A stretch of DNA of 64,000 nucleotides from contig NZ_CP115468.1 of the NCBI RefSeq assembly GCF_028462125.1, positions 3,713,559 to 3,777,558 on the forward strand, written 5' to 3'. Shown here in pieces: positions 37,629 to 47,320 of this stretch (positions within the stretch are counted from its first letter, which is position 1; each line of letters begins with the position of its first letter). Under the pieces are notes generated by a model that saw only the letters and a list, made by a program, of their open reading frames with translations, had not been told where the DNA came from and did no database searches. Origin of the DNA: Leptospira sp. GIMC2001 (GTDB lineage: Bacteria; Spirochaetota; Leptospiria; Leptospirales; Leptospiraceae). Both the position numbers and the translations under genes were made by a program.

Positions 37629-38756
37629 ATGGAAAGCCTTGAAAAAGAATCTATATTCCATAAGCTAGTAAAGGTGAACCGAAATGCATTTTATAGCTAT
37701 CTTCTAAAACCACTATTCTTTCGGTTGTCTCCTGAGAATGCTCATGAGCTTGCAAAAGGATTACTTGAGCTAGGAGACAAATTTCCCTTCTTCTTATCAA
37801 CACTGCATTCCATTACAAATTACAGTTCCGATAGACTTGTATCAACTGTAGCCGGAATCAAATTTGAGAATCCATTGGGTATGGCAGCTGGATTCGATAA
37901 GACAGGTGAACTTTATCCATTTCTTTGCAAATTAGGATTTGGTCATATTGAAATTGGAACTGTAACCGGAGAAGAACAACTGGGCAATCCGCGTCCACGT
38001 TTATTCCGCTATCCTGAATTCAATGCCCTCATAAATCGAATGGGGTTTAATAATCCAGGTGCTGAGAAAATGAATATCACCTTAATGAAGCAGCCAAGGA
38101 TCAACGTACGCGGCATCAATGCTGGCAAGACCAAGATTGTTCCCATCGAAGATTCAGCACAAGATTATGCAAAGTCATTTAGGATCTTAGGCAAATACGC
38201 AGATTATGGTGTTATCAATATTAGCTCTCCCAATACACCAGGACTTCGAAGTCTGCAAGGACGGGAAGCATTCAGAAAACTATTTCTTGATATAAAACAA
38301 GAATTAGGTGGATCTTTTGATTTTCCTATATTCGTGAAATTTGCACCTGATTTATCGGATGAAGAACTTCTCGAAAACTTACAAGAAGCTTTGGATCTAA
38401 AAATATCTGGTGTAATCTTAACCAATACAACCCTAGATAAATCTTCATTGGGGTTGGCTAAGCCAGAGGAAGGTGGTCTATCTGGTGTACCACTTCGAGA
38501 TAGGGCATTGCATTGTACTAGAATTGCATACAAATTTCTGCAAGGTCGGATTCCGATCATCGGTGTTGGCGGTATCGATTCAGGGGCATCAGCATTGGAA
38601 CGAATTCAGGCAGGAGCGAACATCATTCAGATTTACACGAGCTATATCTATCAAGGACCATTTCTGCCTTGGGAAATCAATAAGCATATAGATGAGTATT
38701 TAAAGAAATCAGGTAAGAAATCAATTTCTGAAATTGTCGGAGAAAAAAACAAATGA
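37629..38756 (+). CDS. pyrD: Dihydroorotate dehydrogenase (quinone), class 2
   Basis: Fourth step of pyrimidine synthesis, membrane-associated and quinone-coupled. Motifs: NPLGMAAGFDKTGE (FMN phosphate region), GFGHIEIGTVTGEEQLGNPRPRLFR, NRMGFNN, catalytic Ser in NISSPNTPGLRSLQ, and IGVGGIDSGASALERIQAGANIIQIYT. The N-terminal helix with LLKPLFFRLSPENAHELAKG is the class 2 membrane tunnel. ATG 37629 gives 375 residues; GTG 37674 would give 360, nearer the family norm. Its stop overlaps the next gene by ATGA. It is divergent from the PAS kinase with essentially no intergenic space. Confidence 0.96.
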   Translation: MESLEKESIFHKLVKVNRNAFYSYLLKPLFFRLSPENAHELAKGLLELGDKFPFFLSTLHSITNYSSDRLVSTVAGIKFENPLGMAAGFDKTGELYPFLCKLGFGHIEIGTVTGEEQLGNPRPRLFRYPEFNALINRMGFNNPGAEKMNITLMKQPRINVRGINAGKTKIVPIEDSAQDYAKSFRILGKYADYGVINISSPNTPGLRSLQGREAFRKLFLDIKQELGGSFDFPIFVKFAPDLSDEELLENLQEALDLKISGVILTNTTLDKSSLGLAKPEEGGLSGVPLRDRALHCTRIAYKFLQGRIPIIGVGGIDSGASALERIQAGANIIQIYTSYIYQGPFLPWEINKHIDEYLKKSGKKSISEIVGEKNK

Positions 38757-40288
38757 ACGATCGAAAACCGCCATTTAAGAAATCTAGTTTCAAAAGGAAA
38801 ATTCGAACTCAGGAAAATTCTAGAACAGGAACAGAACCCTTTGCAAAATCGGATGCACCTTCCAAATTTGATCGAAAAGAAAAACCTCAGCCTCGCAAAT
38901 ACGACGATACTCGGCTCAATCCAAAATCTCGAAATCAATCTGACAGTAATTCAAAATCAAGGTTCAAATCTGATTCTGCACACAAATCTAAAACTCGATT
39001 TCAGCCTGATGAATTATCCAATGCGAAAACTCGATATAAATCCGAAGCTCCATTCAAAGGAAAATCCAAAATAAAAAACACAATTGACCATCACCAGAAT
39101 TCTGATCCTGAACGAAAAAATCTTTGTCAGCATTTTGGAATATGTAGTGGTTGCACAACTCTAAATAAAAAATATGCTTCTCAACTTAAGAGCAAAGATA
39201 CAAAGCTAAGGGATTTATTTCAGGAATTTAGAAAACTTACCATTGCACCCATCGTTCCCTGCCCAGAAGAATTTCATTACCGATTCAAATTGCAGTTGCC
39301 CTTCGGCAGAAAGTCAGTTGGTCACAAAAGTTTTGTCACTCTGGGATTGCATAGCGTTGATAATCGATTTATAGTTGATCAAGCCGAATGTAAGATTCAA
39401 GACTTGGGACTTACTCGAGCATCTCAGGCTATTCGTCTCTGGGCAAGAAAAGAAAAAATTACACCTTACAATGAGAAGACGGGAAACGGGATATTACGCC
39501 ATGCATTGATCCGTAAATCTTTTGCTACTGGAGAAATCCTAGTTGGTATTATTCTCAACGATTATGATTTACCCAATCGTAAGGATTTCTCTAAATCGTT
39601 GTTCTCAACCTTGCGCGATGCCCTCGGTAAAAAATCTGAATTTGGTAAACTCGTTGGAATCGTAATGAATTCAAATATGAAAAATACCAATATGGTTCTT
39701 GGTAAAGATTTCTCTTTACTATGGGGTAGATCCTATTTAAAGGAAAAGATTGGACCTTACCATTTCAAAGTGGGATTGAATAACTTCATTCAAGTCAATC
39801 CGTACCAGACAGCTACTTTATATAATTTAATATTGGATGAGATTCCAGAGAAATCGAAAGTTGTAGATGCCTATTCAGGAATGGCAACGATCGGTATCTG
39901 GATTGCTAGCAAAGCGAAAGAAGTAATCTGCACAGAAGAAAATCAAGATTCATTCCGAGCGGGCATTGAAGCAATCAAGATGAATCATATCAAAAATGTA
40001 AGAATCAAACAAGGACGCTCTGCTGAGGTTTTGCCTGAGACACTAGCAAAAGAAGATCCAGATGTTTTAGTTCTGGATCCTCCTCGGATTGGTCTCGATG
40101 AGAAAACGATTGAAGGAATTTTGTCCAATCCACCTAGAAAAATCGTTTACGTATCTTGTGATCCGGACTCACTATTAAGAGATTCTAGAATCTTATCAAG
40201 GGGCTACTATTTAACAAAGCTTACACCAATCGATATGTTCCCGCAGACAGGTCATATTGAAACAGTTGCAGTATTTGAGACCAAATAA
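38753..40288 (+). CDS. TrmA/RlmD-family RNA (uracil-C5) methyltransferase with basic N-terminal extension
   Basis: 511 residues. The core has the 4Fe-4S cysteines (CQHFGICSGC plus a later Cys in AECKIQD), the SAM site DAYSGMATIGIW, the DPPRIGLDE motif, and the catalytic Cys in YVSCDPDSLLRD. It should methylate a uracil in rRNA or tRNA. The first 115 or so residues are disordered and rich in Lys, Arg, Ser and Asp with three near repeats K-S/T-R-F/Y-x-x-D/E, absent in E. coli relatives, probably an RNA-binding tail. It overlaps pyrD by 4 bp. Confidence 0.88.
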   Translation: MNDRKPPFKKSSFKRKIRTQENSRTGTEPFAKSDAPSKFDRKEKPQPRKYDDTRLNPKSRNQSDSNSKSRFKSDSAHKSKTRFQPDELSNAKTRYKSEAPFKGKSKIKNTIDHHQNSDPERKNLCQHFGICSGCTTLNKKYASQLKSKDTKLRDLFQEFRKLTIAPIVPCPEEFHYRFKLQLPFGRKSVGHKSFVTLGLHSVDNRFIVDQAECKIQDLGLTRASQAIRLWARKEKITPYNEKTGNGILRHALIRKSFATGEILVGIILNDYDLPNRKDFSKSLFSTLRDALGKKSEFGKLVGIVMNSNMKNTNMVLGKDFSLLWGRSYLKEKIGPYHFKVGLNNFIQVNPYQTATLYNLILDEIPEKSKVVDAYSGMATIGIWIASKAKEVICTEENQDSFRAGIEAIKMNHIKNVRIKQGRSAEVLPETLAKEDPDVLVLDPPRIGLDEKTIEGILSNPPRKIVYVSCDPDSLLRDSRILSRGYYLTKLTPIDMFPQTGHIETVAVFETK

Positions 40289-40326
40289 GTATAAGGCTTC
40301 GATTCTCTAAATGGAAGCGAATTGAA

Positions 40327-41331
40327 TTATTGGAACTTTTTTCCTAGAAACAAGCTGAACGAAATATCATCGATTCGGCTGTTGCCCTTTGCAGTCACAA
40401 CTCTTTCTTGACCTAAGTAAACCATCTCAGCAGCTAATTCGCCACCAAAATAAATTCCATTCTCAAGATAGTATCTCATTCCCGCAGCGCCTCCAACTTT
40501 CAAAGCATAACTCTTGGTCGTGGATTCATATCCAATACCAAATAGCGGCTTTAGATATGGATCAAAAGCTGATTCATTATTAAAATGATAAATCGCATTA
40601 GCTTCAACAAATATAATTTTGTTCAAATCTACCGAATTTGCAAATGTTCCCAAACCAGTAAATTCATATCCAATAAATCTTTGGATAACATCTTCGGAAG
40701 GTGCACCGAATTGACCTGGAAATCTTGCAGTACCTTGAATAAATAATCTCGATAATGCATTGTTCGGAACATTACTAGCTTTGTATTCTTTGTAATCGAT
40801 TCCGATTCCCAATCCCCAATGATCAGTAAATCCTTTTTCATACATAAGGCCAAAATGTTCGCCTCGTACATTGATTCCTTCATAAGATTGTGAACCATAA
40901 TAAAAAGCGGCTTTCTGAGCATCAGATCCATAAGTATATGTATAAAGCCCGTCAAATCCAGAAGTCTGTAGGGACTTATTTACATTATTTACTGCGGGGC
41001 CACCAATAAAAAGAGATCCTCCACCGCGAGCTTCAACATAATTAGCTCCTTGGGTAAATCCGATTGGCATAGATGCCGGACGGTGTCTTGGCGAGGATAT
41101 TGATGAAGTAGGTTCTTCTTTACTTTCCGATTTCTTAATTTCTTTATTCGATTTTTCTTTTGGATCTAGCTCACTTGAGTCAGATGAATTATTTTGAAAG
41201 CCAGGGATTCTATCTTGTGGAAGAGTAGTTGGATCTCTGCGATCGTCTTGTGCCTGCACCAAAGTAACAAAACCGAACAAAAAGAATGTTAATATGGTTA
41301 ATTGAAATTGAATACTCGACTTTCGAATCAT
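40327..41331 (-). CDS. Outer-membrane beta-barrel protein
   Basis: 334 residues. The signal peptide ends GFVTLVQAQ. A 60-residue low-complexity linker of Ser, Glu and Lys follows, then an 8-stranded-type barrel from about residue 95 (GANYVEARGGGSLFIGG, WGLGIGIDYKEY, NAIYHFNN, FDPYLKPLFGIGYES) ending ISFSLFLGKKFQ. The size and pattern match OmpW/OmpA-like small barrels of unknown role in spirochaetes. Its start faces argG across 131 bp. Confidence 0.75.
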   Translation of the reverse strand: MIRKSSIQFQLTILTFFLFGFVTLVQAQDDRRDPTTLPQDRIPGFQNNSSDSSELDPKEKSNKEIKKSESKEEPTSSISSPRHRPASMPIGFTQGANYVEARGGGSLFIGGPAVNNVNKSLQTSGFDGLYTYTYGSDAQKAAFYYGSQSYEGINVRGEHFGLMYEKGFTDHWGLGIGIDYKEYKASNVPNNALSRLFIQGTARFPGQFGAPSEDVIQRFIGYEFTGLGTFANSVDLNKIIFVEANAIYHFNNESAFDPYLKPLFGIGYESTTKSYALKVGGAAGMRYYLENGIYFGGELAAEMVYLGQERVVTAKGNSRIDDISFSLFLGKKFQ

Positions 41332-41422
41332 AGTAAGAGTTTTTTAATAAAAAGAATACCGTCAATTGATTATTGGGTTTTTTGAATCTGATAGGGAACT
41401 TGCTTTTTGATGAAAAACAAGA

Positions 41423-41450
41423 TTGAAATCGTTCGAAAAGCTAATATAGT
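41423..41450 (+). promoter_or_regulatory. Candidate argG promoter, near-leaderless
   Basis: TTGAAA (41423-41428), 16-bp spacer, TATAGT (41445-41450). The predicted start is near 41457, six bases before the argG ATG (41463), and no Shine-Dalgarno is present. Confidence 0.45.
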
Positions 41451-41462
41451 GGCGTAAAGTCA

Positions 41463-42671
41463 ATGAAAGAATCTCCAAAAAAAATTATATTAGCTTATTC
41501 TGGTGGTTTAGATACCTCAGTGATCCTCGCTTGGTTGCGTGATACTTATGGATGCGAAGTAGTCGCCTTTTGTGCAGACGTAGGGCAGAAGGAAGAACTC
41601 AGTGGATTGGAAGAAAAAGGATTAAAGACAGGAGCATCGAAAGTTTATATCGAAGATCTTCGATTAGAATTTGCACGAGATTATATTTATCCAGCTATCA
41701 GAGGTAATGCTCTCTATGAAATGCGTTATTTGCTAGGAACTTCTCTCGCAAGACCCTTGATTGCAAAAGCGATGGTTGATGTTGCAAAGAAAGAAGGAGC
41801 AGATGCTTTCTCTCACGGTGCCACAGGGAAAGGCAATGACCAAGTCCGTTTCGAGCTAACTTTCAAGGCACTCGCACCAAATTCCCAGATCATCGCACCG
41901 TGGAGAACATGGAATTTTGGTGGAAGACAAGAACTGATTGACTATGCCAAATCTAAAGGAATTCCAGTTCCTGTAACAGCCGCTAAACCTTACTCAATGG
42001 ATCGAAATCTTATGCATCTTTCCTTTGAAGGTGGGATTTTGGAAGATCCGTATAGAGAGCCAGATCCAAGTATGTTTTTATTATCAGTCTCTCCTGAAGA
42101 GGCACCTGATAAACCGACCTATGTGGAACTTGAATGGGAGAGAGGAGATTGCGTTGCTGTCAATGGCAAGCGAATGAATCCATTAGAAGTGATGGAAACT
42201 TTGAATGAGGTTGGTGGAGCCAACGGCATTGGTCGGGTTGATATTGTTGAGAACAGATTGGTCGGTATCAAGTCTAGAGGTGTTTATGAAACTCCAGGTG
42301 GTACAATCCTTTTTCATGCACATAGAGATCTTGAATCGATTACATTAGATCGAGAAACTCAGCATATGAAAGATGAACTTGTGATTCCGTTTGCAAAATT
42401 GATTTACAATGGTATGTGGTTCTCAAGCCAGATGAAGGCCGTTCGAGCCTTTATAGATACTACTCAAGAATTTGTTTCTGGCACAACTCGCGTTAAACTG
42501 TACAAGGGAAATTGTTCGGTAGTGGGACGTAAATCTCAAGTTTCACTTTACAATCCTGAAATGGCGACATTTGAGAAAGAGGCATTGTACAATCAATTTG
42601 ATGCTGAAGGATTTATCAACTTATATGGATTGCAACTGAAAGAGACCTCTAAATTACGAGGGACTCCTTAA
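41463..42671 (+). CDS. argG: Argininosuccinate synthase
   Basis: Joins citrulline and aspartate using ATP in arginine synthesis. 402 residues, the standard length. ATP P-loop [10 protein letters not shown] near the N-terminus, [20 protein letters not shown] and [12 protein letters not shown], all diagnostic. coaD follows 3 bp later, so both are likely on one message. Confidence 0.98.
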   Translation: MKESPKKIILAYSGGLDTSVILAWLRDTYGCEVVAFCADVGQKEELSGLEEKGLKTGASKVYIEDLRLEFARDYIYPAIRGNALYEMRYLLGTSLARPLIAKAMVDVAKKEGADAFSHGATGKGNDQVRFELTFKALAPNSQIIAPWRTWNFGGRQELIDYAKSKGIPVPVTAAKPYSMDRNLMHLSFEGGILEDPYREPDPSMFLLSVSPEEAPDKPTYVELEWERGDCVAVNGKRMNPLEVMETLNEVGGANGIGRVDIVENRLVGIKSRGVYETPGGTILFHAHRDLESITLDRETQHMKDELVIPFAKLIYNGMWFSSQMKAVRAFIDTTQEFVSGTTRVKLYKGNCSVVGRKSQVSLYNPEMATFEKEALYNQFDAEGFINLYGLQLKETSKLRGTP

Positions 42672-42674
42672 GCA

Positions 42675-43175
42675 ATGAATCGACTTGCAATATATCCAGG
42701 ATCATTTGATCCCATGACGAATGGGCACCTTGATCTAATCAAAAGATCCTTACAATTGTATGACCGAGTCATTGTTGCGGTTGCAAAAAATTCTCGAAAA
42801 AACTCTTTCTTCACAGTAGACGAAAGAGTGGAACTTATTAAGAAATCTCTTCCAGGATTGGAGCGGATTGAAATCGATACATTCAGTGGTTTAACTGTTG
42901 ATTATGCCCGAAAACGAAATGCAAAGGTGATCATTCGTGGGCTGAGAGCGGTGACAGATTTCGATTATGAATATGCAATTTCACTTATGAATAGCAAACT
43001 CGCTCCAGACATTGAAACAATCTTTCTTATGGCTAGCAATGAACATTCTTTTATTTCATCGACAATCGTCAAAGAAGTAGCAAGGCATGGTAGGGCAGTC
43101 TCGAACCAAGTTCCTGACGTCGTAAATGAAGCATTGCTTCGAAAATTTCAATCCCAAGATTTTGATCAAGACTGA
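42675..43175 (+). CDS. coaD: Phosphopantetheine adenylyltransferase
   Basis: Penultimate step of coenzyme A synthesis. 166 residues with [18 protein letters not shown] (the T/HxGH nucleotidyltransferase motif), [12 protein letters not shown] and the C-terminal [13 protein letters not shown]. Length matches the family. It lies 3 bp after argG. Confidence 0.98.
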   Translation: MNRLAIYPGSFDPMTNGHLDLIKRSLQLYDRVIVAVAKNSRKNSFFTVDERVELIKKSLPGLERIEIDTFSGLTVDYARKRNAKVIIRGLRAVTDFDYEYAISLMNSKLAPDIETIFLMASNEHSFISSTIVKEVARHGRAVSNQVPDVVNEALLRKFQSQDFDQD

Positions 43176-43217
43176 CAATCATATCGATTGTGTAGAAAAT
43201 TAGAATATATTATAGTT

Positions 43218-43258
43218 TTTACATTTTTTTCTGAAATTATTTATTTCAAAAATGTAAA
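43218..43258. terminator. AT-rich inverted repeat after coaD
   Basis: TTTACATTTTT (43218-43228) pairs with AAAAATGTAAA (43248-43258), and GAAAT (43233-43237) pairs with ATTTC (43243-43247). The AT-rich stem followed by TTTG makes a weak terminator likely in the 148-bp gap before the caspase-like gene. Confidence 0.4.
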
Positions 43259-43323
43259 TTTGATTGCTAATAAAAACGAACCTATCTGATATAGAGCATT
43301 CTGTATTTTAGAGTAGGCAATAA

Positions 43324-44403
43324 ATGATTCGTTGGGTTCTATTTATTTTTCTAATTTGTTTTTTTCAGAGTCCGATTTTTTCCCAGACACTTCATGCGCT
43401 GATTTCAGTTGATAGCAACGACGAATCTATTGGTCGGAGTGTCAAAAAGGATGGTGCGCTCATGCGTGATCTTGTAAAAAAAATTGCAAGTGAGACAGGT
43501 ATGACCCTCAAGCTTACCTATTACGAAGGTAAACAGTTTACTTTAAAAAATAATAATAATGCCATTAATAATTTAAAACCCTCCGCAAATGATATGGTTT
43601 TTGTCTATTTCTCCGCACATGGTTACCGAACTCAAAAAACAAAAACCAAATGGCCTTTGGTCTATCACGCTGAATCAGATGACGGCCTAGATTTAAATAA
43701 AGTTTACCAAACTATTGCAAGTAAAAAACCTAGATTTCAAATCGTCATGGCTGATGTGTGCAATGAACTCATAGAAATGGATGAAGATTCTCCACACGTC
43801 GCACCGCGATCTACCAATTCAAATGAATCCGTTAACTACAAAGCACTTTTCCTGAATAGCAAAGGAGGAATCATTAGCTCTTCTTCCAAACCTGAACAGC
43901 TTTCTTATGCTTTGGAAAAAGGTGGAGCGTTCACTTTGAACTTTCTTGCAGCGCTAAAGACAGCAACAAGATCCACAAGTCTTCCTAAGTGGACAAATAT
44001 AATGAATACTGCAACCAAAGTAATTGGCAAAGGAACTGATGCAAGGCAAGATCCTCAATACCAGGCATTCAATCTTGTTGATGGAGGAACATCTTCCGTT
44101 GCAGTAAGTACAACCACTTCTAATATTCCAAGTCCGCCACCTTCTCCGACAAACTCATCTAGTAATAAAAATAGTTTTAAGTTCAAAGAAGGTAAATTAG
44201 TTCAAAAATCCGCAAAAAAATGGATTCTTACTTGGGAAGGCGTTGATTACAATCTAAAACAATATGAGAAAGAAGACGACATGATTTATCTTGAAAGCCC
44301 AGAAGATGAATCTTATTACTGTCTAAGCATAGAACAGAGAATGTTATGGATCTATGACGACAATTCAGAAGATTGGGAAATACTTGTCGATCCACTTAAA
44401 TAG
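43324..44403 (+). CDS. Secreted caspase-like (peptidase C14) protein
   Basis: 359 residues. The signal peptide is hydrophobic and ends PIFSQ. The caspase fold is shown by the catalytic His99 in VYFSAHGYR and Cys146 in IVMADVCNE, with the intervening strand and DGLDLNKVYQTI spacing normal for metacaspase/caspase-like proteins. A Ser/Pro-rich hinge near residue 265 leads to a C-terminal 85-residue domain rich in Tyr, Trp and Asp. A secreted protease of this fold may process surface proteins. A lipoprotein gene follows after 9 bp. Confidence 0.75.
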   Translation: MIRWVLFIFLICFFQSPIFSQTLHALISVDSNDESIGRSVKKDGALMRDLVKKIASETGMTLKLTYYEGKQFTLKNNNNAINNLKPSANDMVFVYFSAHGYRTQKTKTKWPLVYHAESDDGLDLNKVYQTIASKKPRFQIVMADVCNELIEMDEDSPHVAPRSTNSNESVNYKALFLNSKGGIISSSSKPEQLSYALEKGGAFTLNFLAALKTATRSTSLPKWTNIMNTATKVIGKGTDARQDPQYQAFNLVDGGTSSVAVSTTTSNIPSPPPSPTNSSSNKNSFKFKEGKLVQKSAKKWILTWEGVDYNLKQYEKEDDMIYLESPEDESYYCLSIEQRMLWIYDDNSEDWEILVDPLK

Positions 44404-44412
44404 GAGATTATT

Positions 44413-44925
44413 ATGAAATATCTAGCTTTATCCTTTATTATATTATTGTCCAGTGTCGCTTGTACATCGAAGCAACCTACCAATAAACCAAGTCTGATTC
44501 CGAACAAATCGCAACAAGGAGAGGAAGCAATGAGCTTTCCAAAAAATGTAGAAGAGTATATTGGTAAGGAAACTATGGCTGCTCTTAAAAAAGCAAAAAC
44601 TGGTGAAAGCTATAAAGTAGGTTCTAAAAAATCTGATTCTGGTAAATTATTGGCAGGTTACCCAATTCTTGAAAAAGGAAAGGATTTGACATCAGGCCAG
44701 ATTAAAACATTAACAACTATACTGTTAGATTCGAAATCCTTTGTTTTTCCTACTGCTAAAAAAGTTATGTTTCTTCCTAAATATGGTTTCAAATTAGATG
44801 AAGTGATCGTTCTAATAGATTCGACACATCAGATGGTTTCCATTCCCGTCGGAGATAAATCCAATGTGGAAGACTATGACCCTATCCAGAAAAAAATTGA
44901 CACTTTGATTTCTGATCTATTTTAG
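44413..44925 (+). CDS. Lipoprotein, unknown, in operon with the caspase-like gene
   Basis: 170 residues, preceded by AGGAG. The signal peptide ends ILLSSVAC-TSK, a clear lipobox. The mature domain (FPKNVEEYIGKETMAALKKAKTGESYKVGSK, then VMFLPKYGFKLDEVIVLIDS) is unrecognised but compact. The 9-bp spacing to the caspase-like gene suggests a functional pair, perhaps inhibitor, substrate or anchor. Confidence 0.75.
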   Translation: MKYLALSFIILLSSVACTSKQPTNKPSLIPNKSQQGEEAMSFPKNVEEYIGKETMAALKKAKTGESYKVGSKKSDSGKLLAGYPILEKGKDLTSGQIKTLTTILLDSKSFVFPTAKKVMFLPKYGFKLDEVIVLIDSTHQMVSIPVGDKSNVEDYDPIQKKIDTLISDLF

Positions 44926-44979
44926 ATATTGTTTATCCGTTCAAAATGTTCAGAAAAGGGCTGCTAGAAATTCCTATGA

Positions 44980-47268
44980 TTACGCTGGATTGACTTGGAA
45001 CGTATCTACAATTCTATGCATATTGATTGAGTCTTGACTTAAGACGCCACTCATAGAATCCAATTCTTGTAATTGATTCACCATACTTTCCGTGTTGAGT
45101 TTTATATCATCAAATAGCTGATGCATATGATGGAGTTCTTCGAAACGAATTTTAATATCATTAGCTACTAATTCGCTTGTATCTTGAACTTCTCCGATTG
45201 ATTGGTGGATCGTGTCCGTTTTTGACGAATACTCAGTTACCGATTCAACCACTTTTTCCATATACCTTGTCAAATCAGGTAGCTTCTGCAAAATTTGATG
45301 AAAGGACTGACTCGTCTCTCGGATGGATTCCGTTGATTTATGAATCGTATCCCAGATTTCTCGAAGATACATGGAAGCTTGCTTCGCATTTGAACCAGTC
45401 TTCTCAGAAAGCTTTGATATATTCTCAGCTACAATCGTAAAGCCAGCACTTTCTTCACCACCTCGAGCAGATTCAATGGCTGCATTGATGGACAGCATTC
45501 CGAGTTGATCTGCGATTTTTTGTAATCCTAGGACAATCTCTTCCACTTTTTTTGCAGACTGGTTCATTCCTTCCATGCTAGAACCAGTCTTTTGCAGAAT
45601 CTTCTCGCCTTCCGATGCTAACCCGTCTATTTCTGAAACGATCTTATTAGATGAATGAATATCTTTTTCGATAATCTGAATCTGGGTTGCGAGCTCTCCA
45701 GAGAGATTGAGAACTCGGTTGGACACAATGTTCTGCGCATCCGCTTTATCCATAACCATTTCCAGAGATGCCTCAAGTTTATAGAAAAGTCCTTGGATAA
45801 GATTGTTCTTCTCTTGTTGTTCCGTGATTCCCCGTAGGATTGTTGCTGTGGCTTGATCCAATTGCTTGGATCCACGTTCAATACTATCAGAATTTACTTT
45901 GACGATGCCGATGATCTGTGCTAGACTAAATATCAATCTATTGAAATATTCCGCTATCACTCCCGATTCTGATCCCCGATCAATGACTAGTTTTAATCTT
46001 AGGTCTTTAGATTTTTCAATATAGTTCATTGTGTTCATGAGATCAAGCCAGACTGTTTTGGATCCGTGCTCAGATTCGTTGAGACCACGTTCTTCGTCTT
46101 CAGCAGATACTCGTAGTTTGGTGGCAAATTTCAATACAGAAAACAAAATGATACCCAAACCAAAAGACCAAGCTCCGCAAGTAACTACTCCAATTAATTG
46201 AATTTTAAATTGCTCGAATCCTCGAAGAGATGGATCGATAGAAAATAAACTAACTGCAATCGTTCCCCAGATTCCTGCGGCTCCATGAACTGGAAATGCT
46301 CCGACAACATCATCTAAATGCAACCAGTTCTCCATCGCATAGGTTACAACTTGTACTATTAGCCCAGCTATAAACCCTATGATCAATGCTTGGGAAGGGT
46401 TGACGATTGAGCAACAGGCTGTAATACCTACCAATCCACCCAAAACTCCATTGATAGTTCCCTCCACGCTTGGAATTCCTTTTTGGATATATGAGAAAAG
46501 TATAGCTGCGAATCCTCCTCCGCAGGCTGAAATTGTTGTATTAACAATGATTAGTGGAATCGAATCGTTGAATGATAATGTACTTCCACCATTGAATCCG
46601 AACCATCCAAACCAGAGAATGAATGCTCCGAGTACAGCGATTGGAAGATTGTGGCCAGATAATTCACGAGGTTTTCCTGCTTCATCGAAGCGATTGGCTC
46701 TGGGTCCAAGAACTATAACACCTGCTAATGCAACCCAGGCTCCAACAGAGTGAACTACAGTGCTTCCAGCAAAGTCGTAAAATCCAATTGCACCAAGCCA
46801 TCCACCGCCCCAAGCCCAGTGACCAAAAATTGGATAGATCAAGATGGACACAAACATAGAACAAACTACATAAGCATTGAATCTTATTCTTTCTGCAACC
46901 GCACCTGATACGATAGTAGCCGCAGTTCCCATAAAAGTAACTTGATAAAGAAAGAATGCAAATTCTTTACCGCCTGCCATTCCTTCCAACAAAAAGGTAT
47001 CATCTCCGAAATAGCCTTTAAAACTCGAGCCGAACATCAAGCCAAAACCTATAATAAAAAAGCAAACTGAACCTACTATATAATCGATTATGTTTTTGAT
47101 TGCGACATTGATGGAATTCTTGGATCTTACCAAACCGGTTTCAAGCAATAGAAATCCAGCCTGCATAAAAAATACCAATGCTGCGGCTATGATGAGCCAC
47201 ATAATATCAACGTCTTTAGATAGGTTGCGAAAGGCTGGTATAACCTCATCCATATTTAAAACCCTCAT
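44980..47268 (-). CDS. Ammonium transporter fused to a methyl-accepting-chemotaxis-type signalling domain
   Basis: 762 residues. Residues about 20-400 form an Amt channel ([52 protein letters not shown]), with both pore histidines kept. The linker [17 protein letters not shown] is homologous to that of the Amt-cyclase at 22.3-24.3 kb. The C-terminal 300 residues are a long coiled coil with a chemoreceptor-like hairpin core, [22 protein letters not shown], matching the receptor tip consensus but with several substitutions. It could signal to CheA or to another kinase. Met6 is an alternative start (47253). Confidence 0.9.
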   Translation of the reverse strand: MRVLNMDEVIPAFRNLSKDVDIMWLIIAAALVFFMQAGFLLLETGLVRSKNSINVAIKNIIDYIVGSVCFFIIGFGLMFGSSFKGYFGDDTFLLEGMAGGKEFAFFLYQVTFMGTAATIVSGAVAERIRFNAYVVCSMFVSILIYPIFGHWAWGGGWLGAIGFYDFAGSTVVHSVGAWVALAGVIVLGPRANRFDEAGKPRELSGHNLPIAVLGAFILWFGWFGFNGGSTLSFNDSIPLIIVNTTISACGGGFAAILFSYIQKGIPSVEGTINGVLGGLVGITACCSIVNPSQALIIGFIAGLIVQVVTYAMENWLHLDDVVGAFPVHGAAGIWGTIAVSLFSIDPSLRGFEQFKIQLIGVVTCGAWSFGLGIILFSVLKFATKLRVSAEDEERGLNESEHGSKTVWLDLMNTMNYIEKSKDLRLKLVIDRGSESGVIAEYFNRLIFSLAQIIGIVKVNSDSIERGSKQLDQATATILRGITEQQEKNNLIQGLFYKLEASLEMVMDKADAQNIVSNRVLNLSGELATQIQIIEKDIHSSNKIVSEIDGLASEGEKILQKTGSSMEGMNQSAKKVEEIVLGLQKIADQLGMLSINAAIESARGGEESAGFTIVAENISKLSEKTGSNAKQASMYLREIWDTIHKSTESIRETSQSFHQILQKLPDLTRYMEKVVESVTEYSSKTDTIHQSIGEVQDTSELVANDIKIRFEELHHMHQLFDDIKLNTESMVNQLQELDSMSGVLSQDSINMHRIVDTFQVNPA

Positions 47269-47320
47269 TCGATAAAATATATATAAGATGCAAAATCAAA
47301 CAGGCACTAGTCGAAATAGA

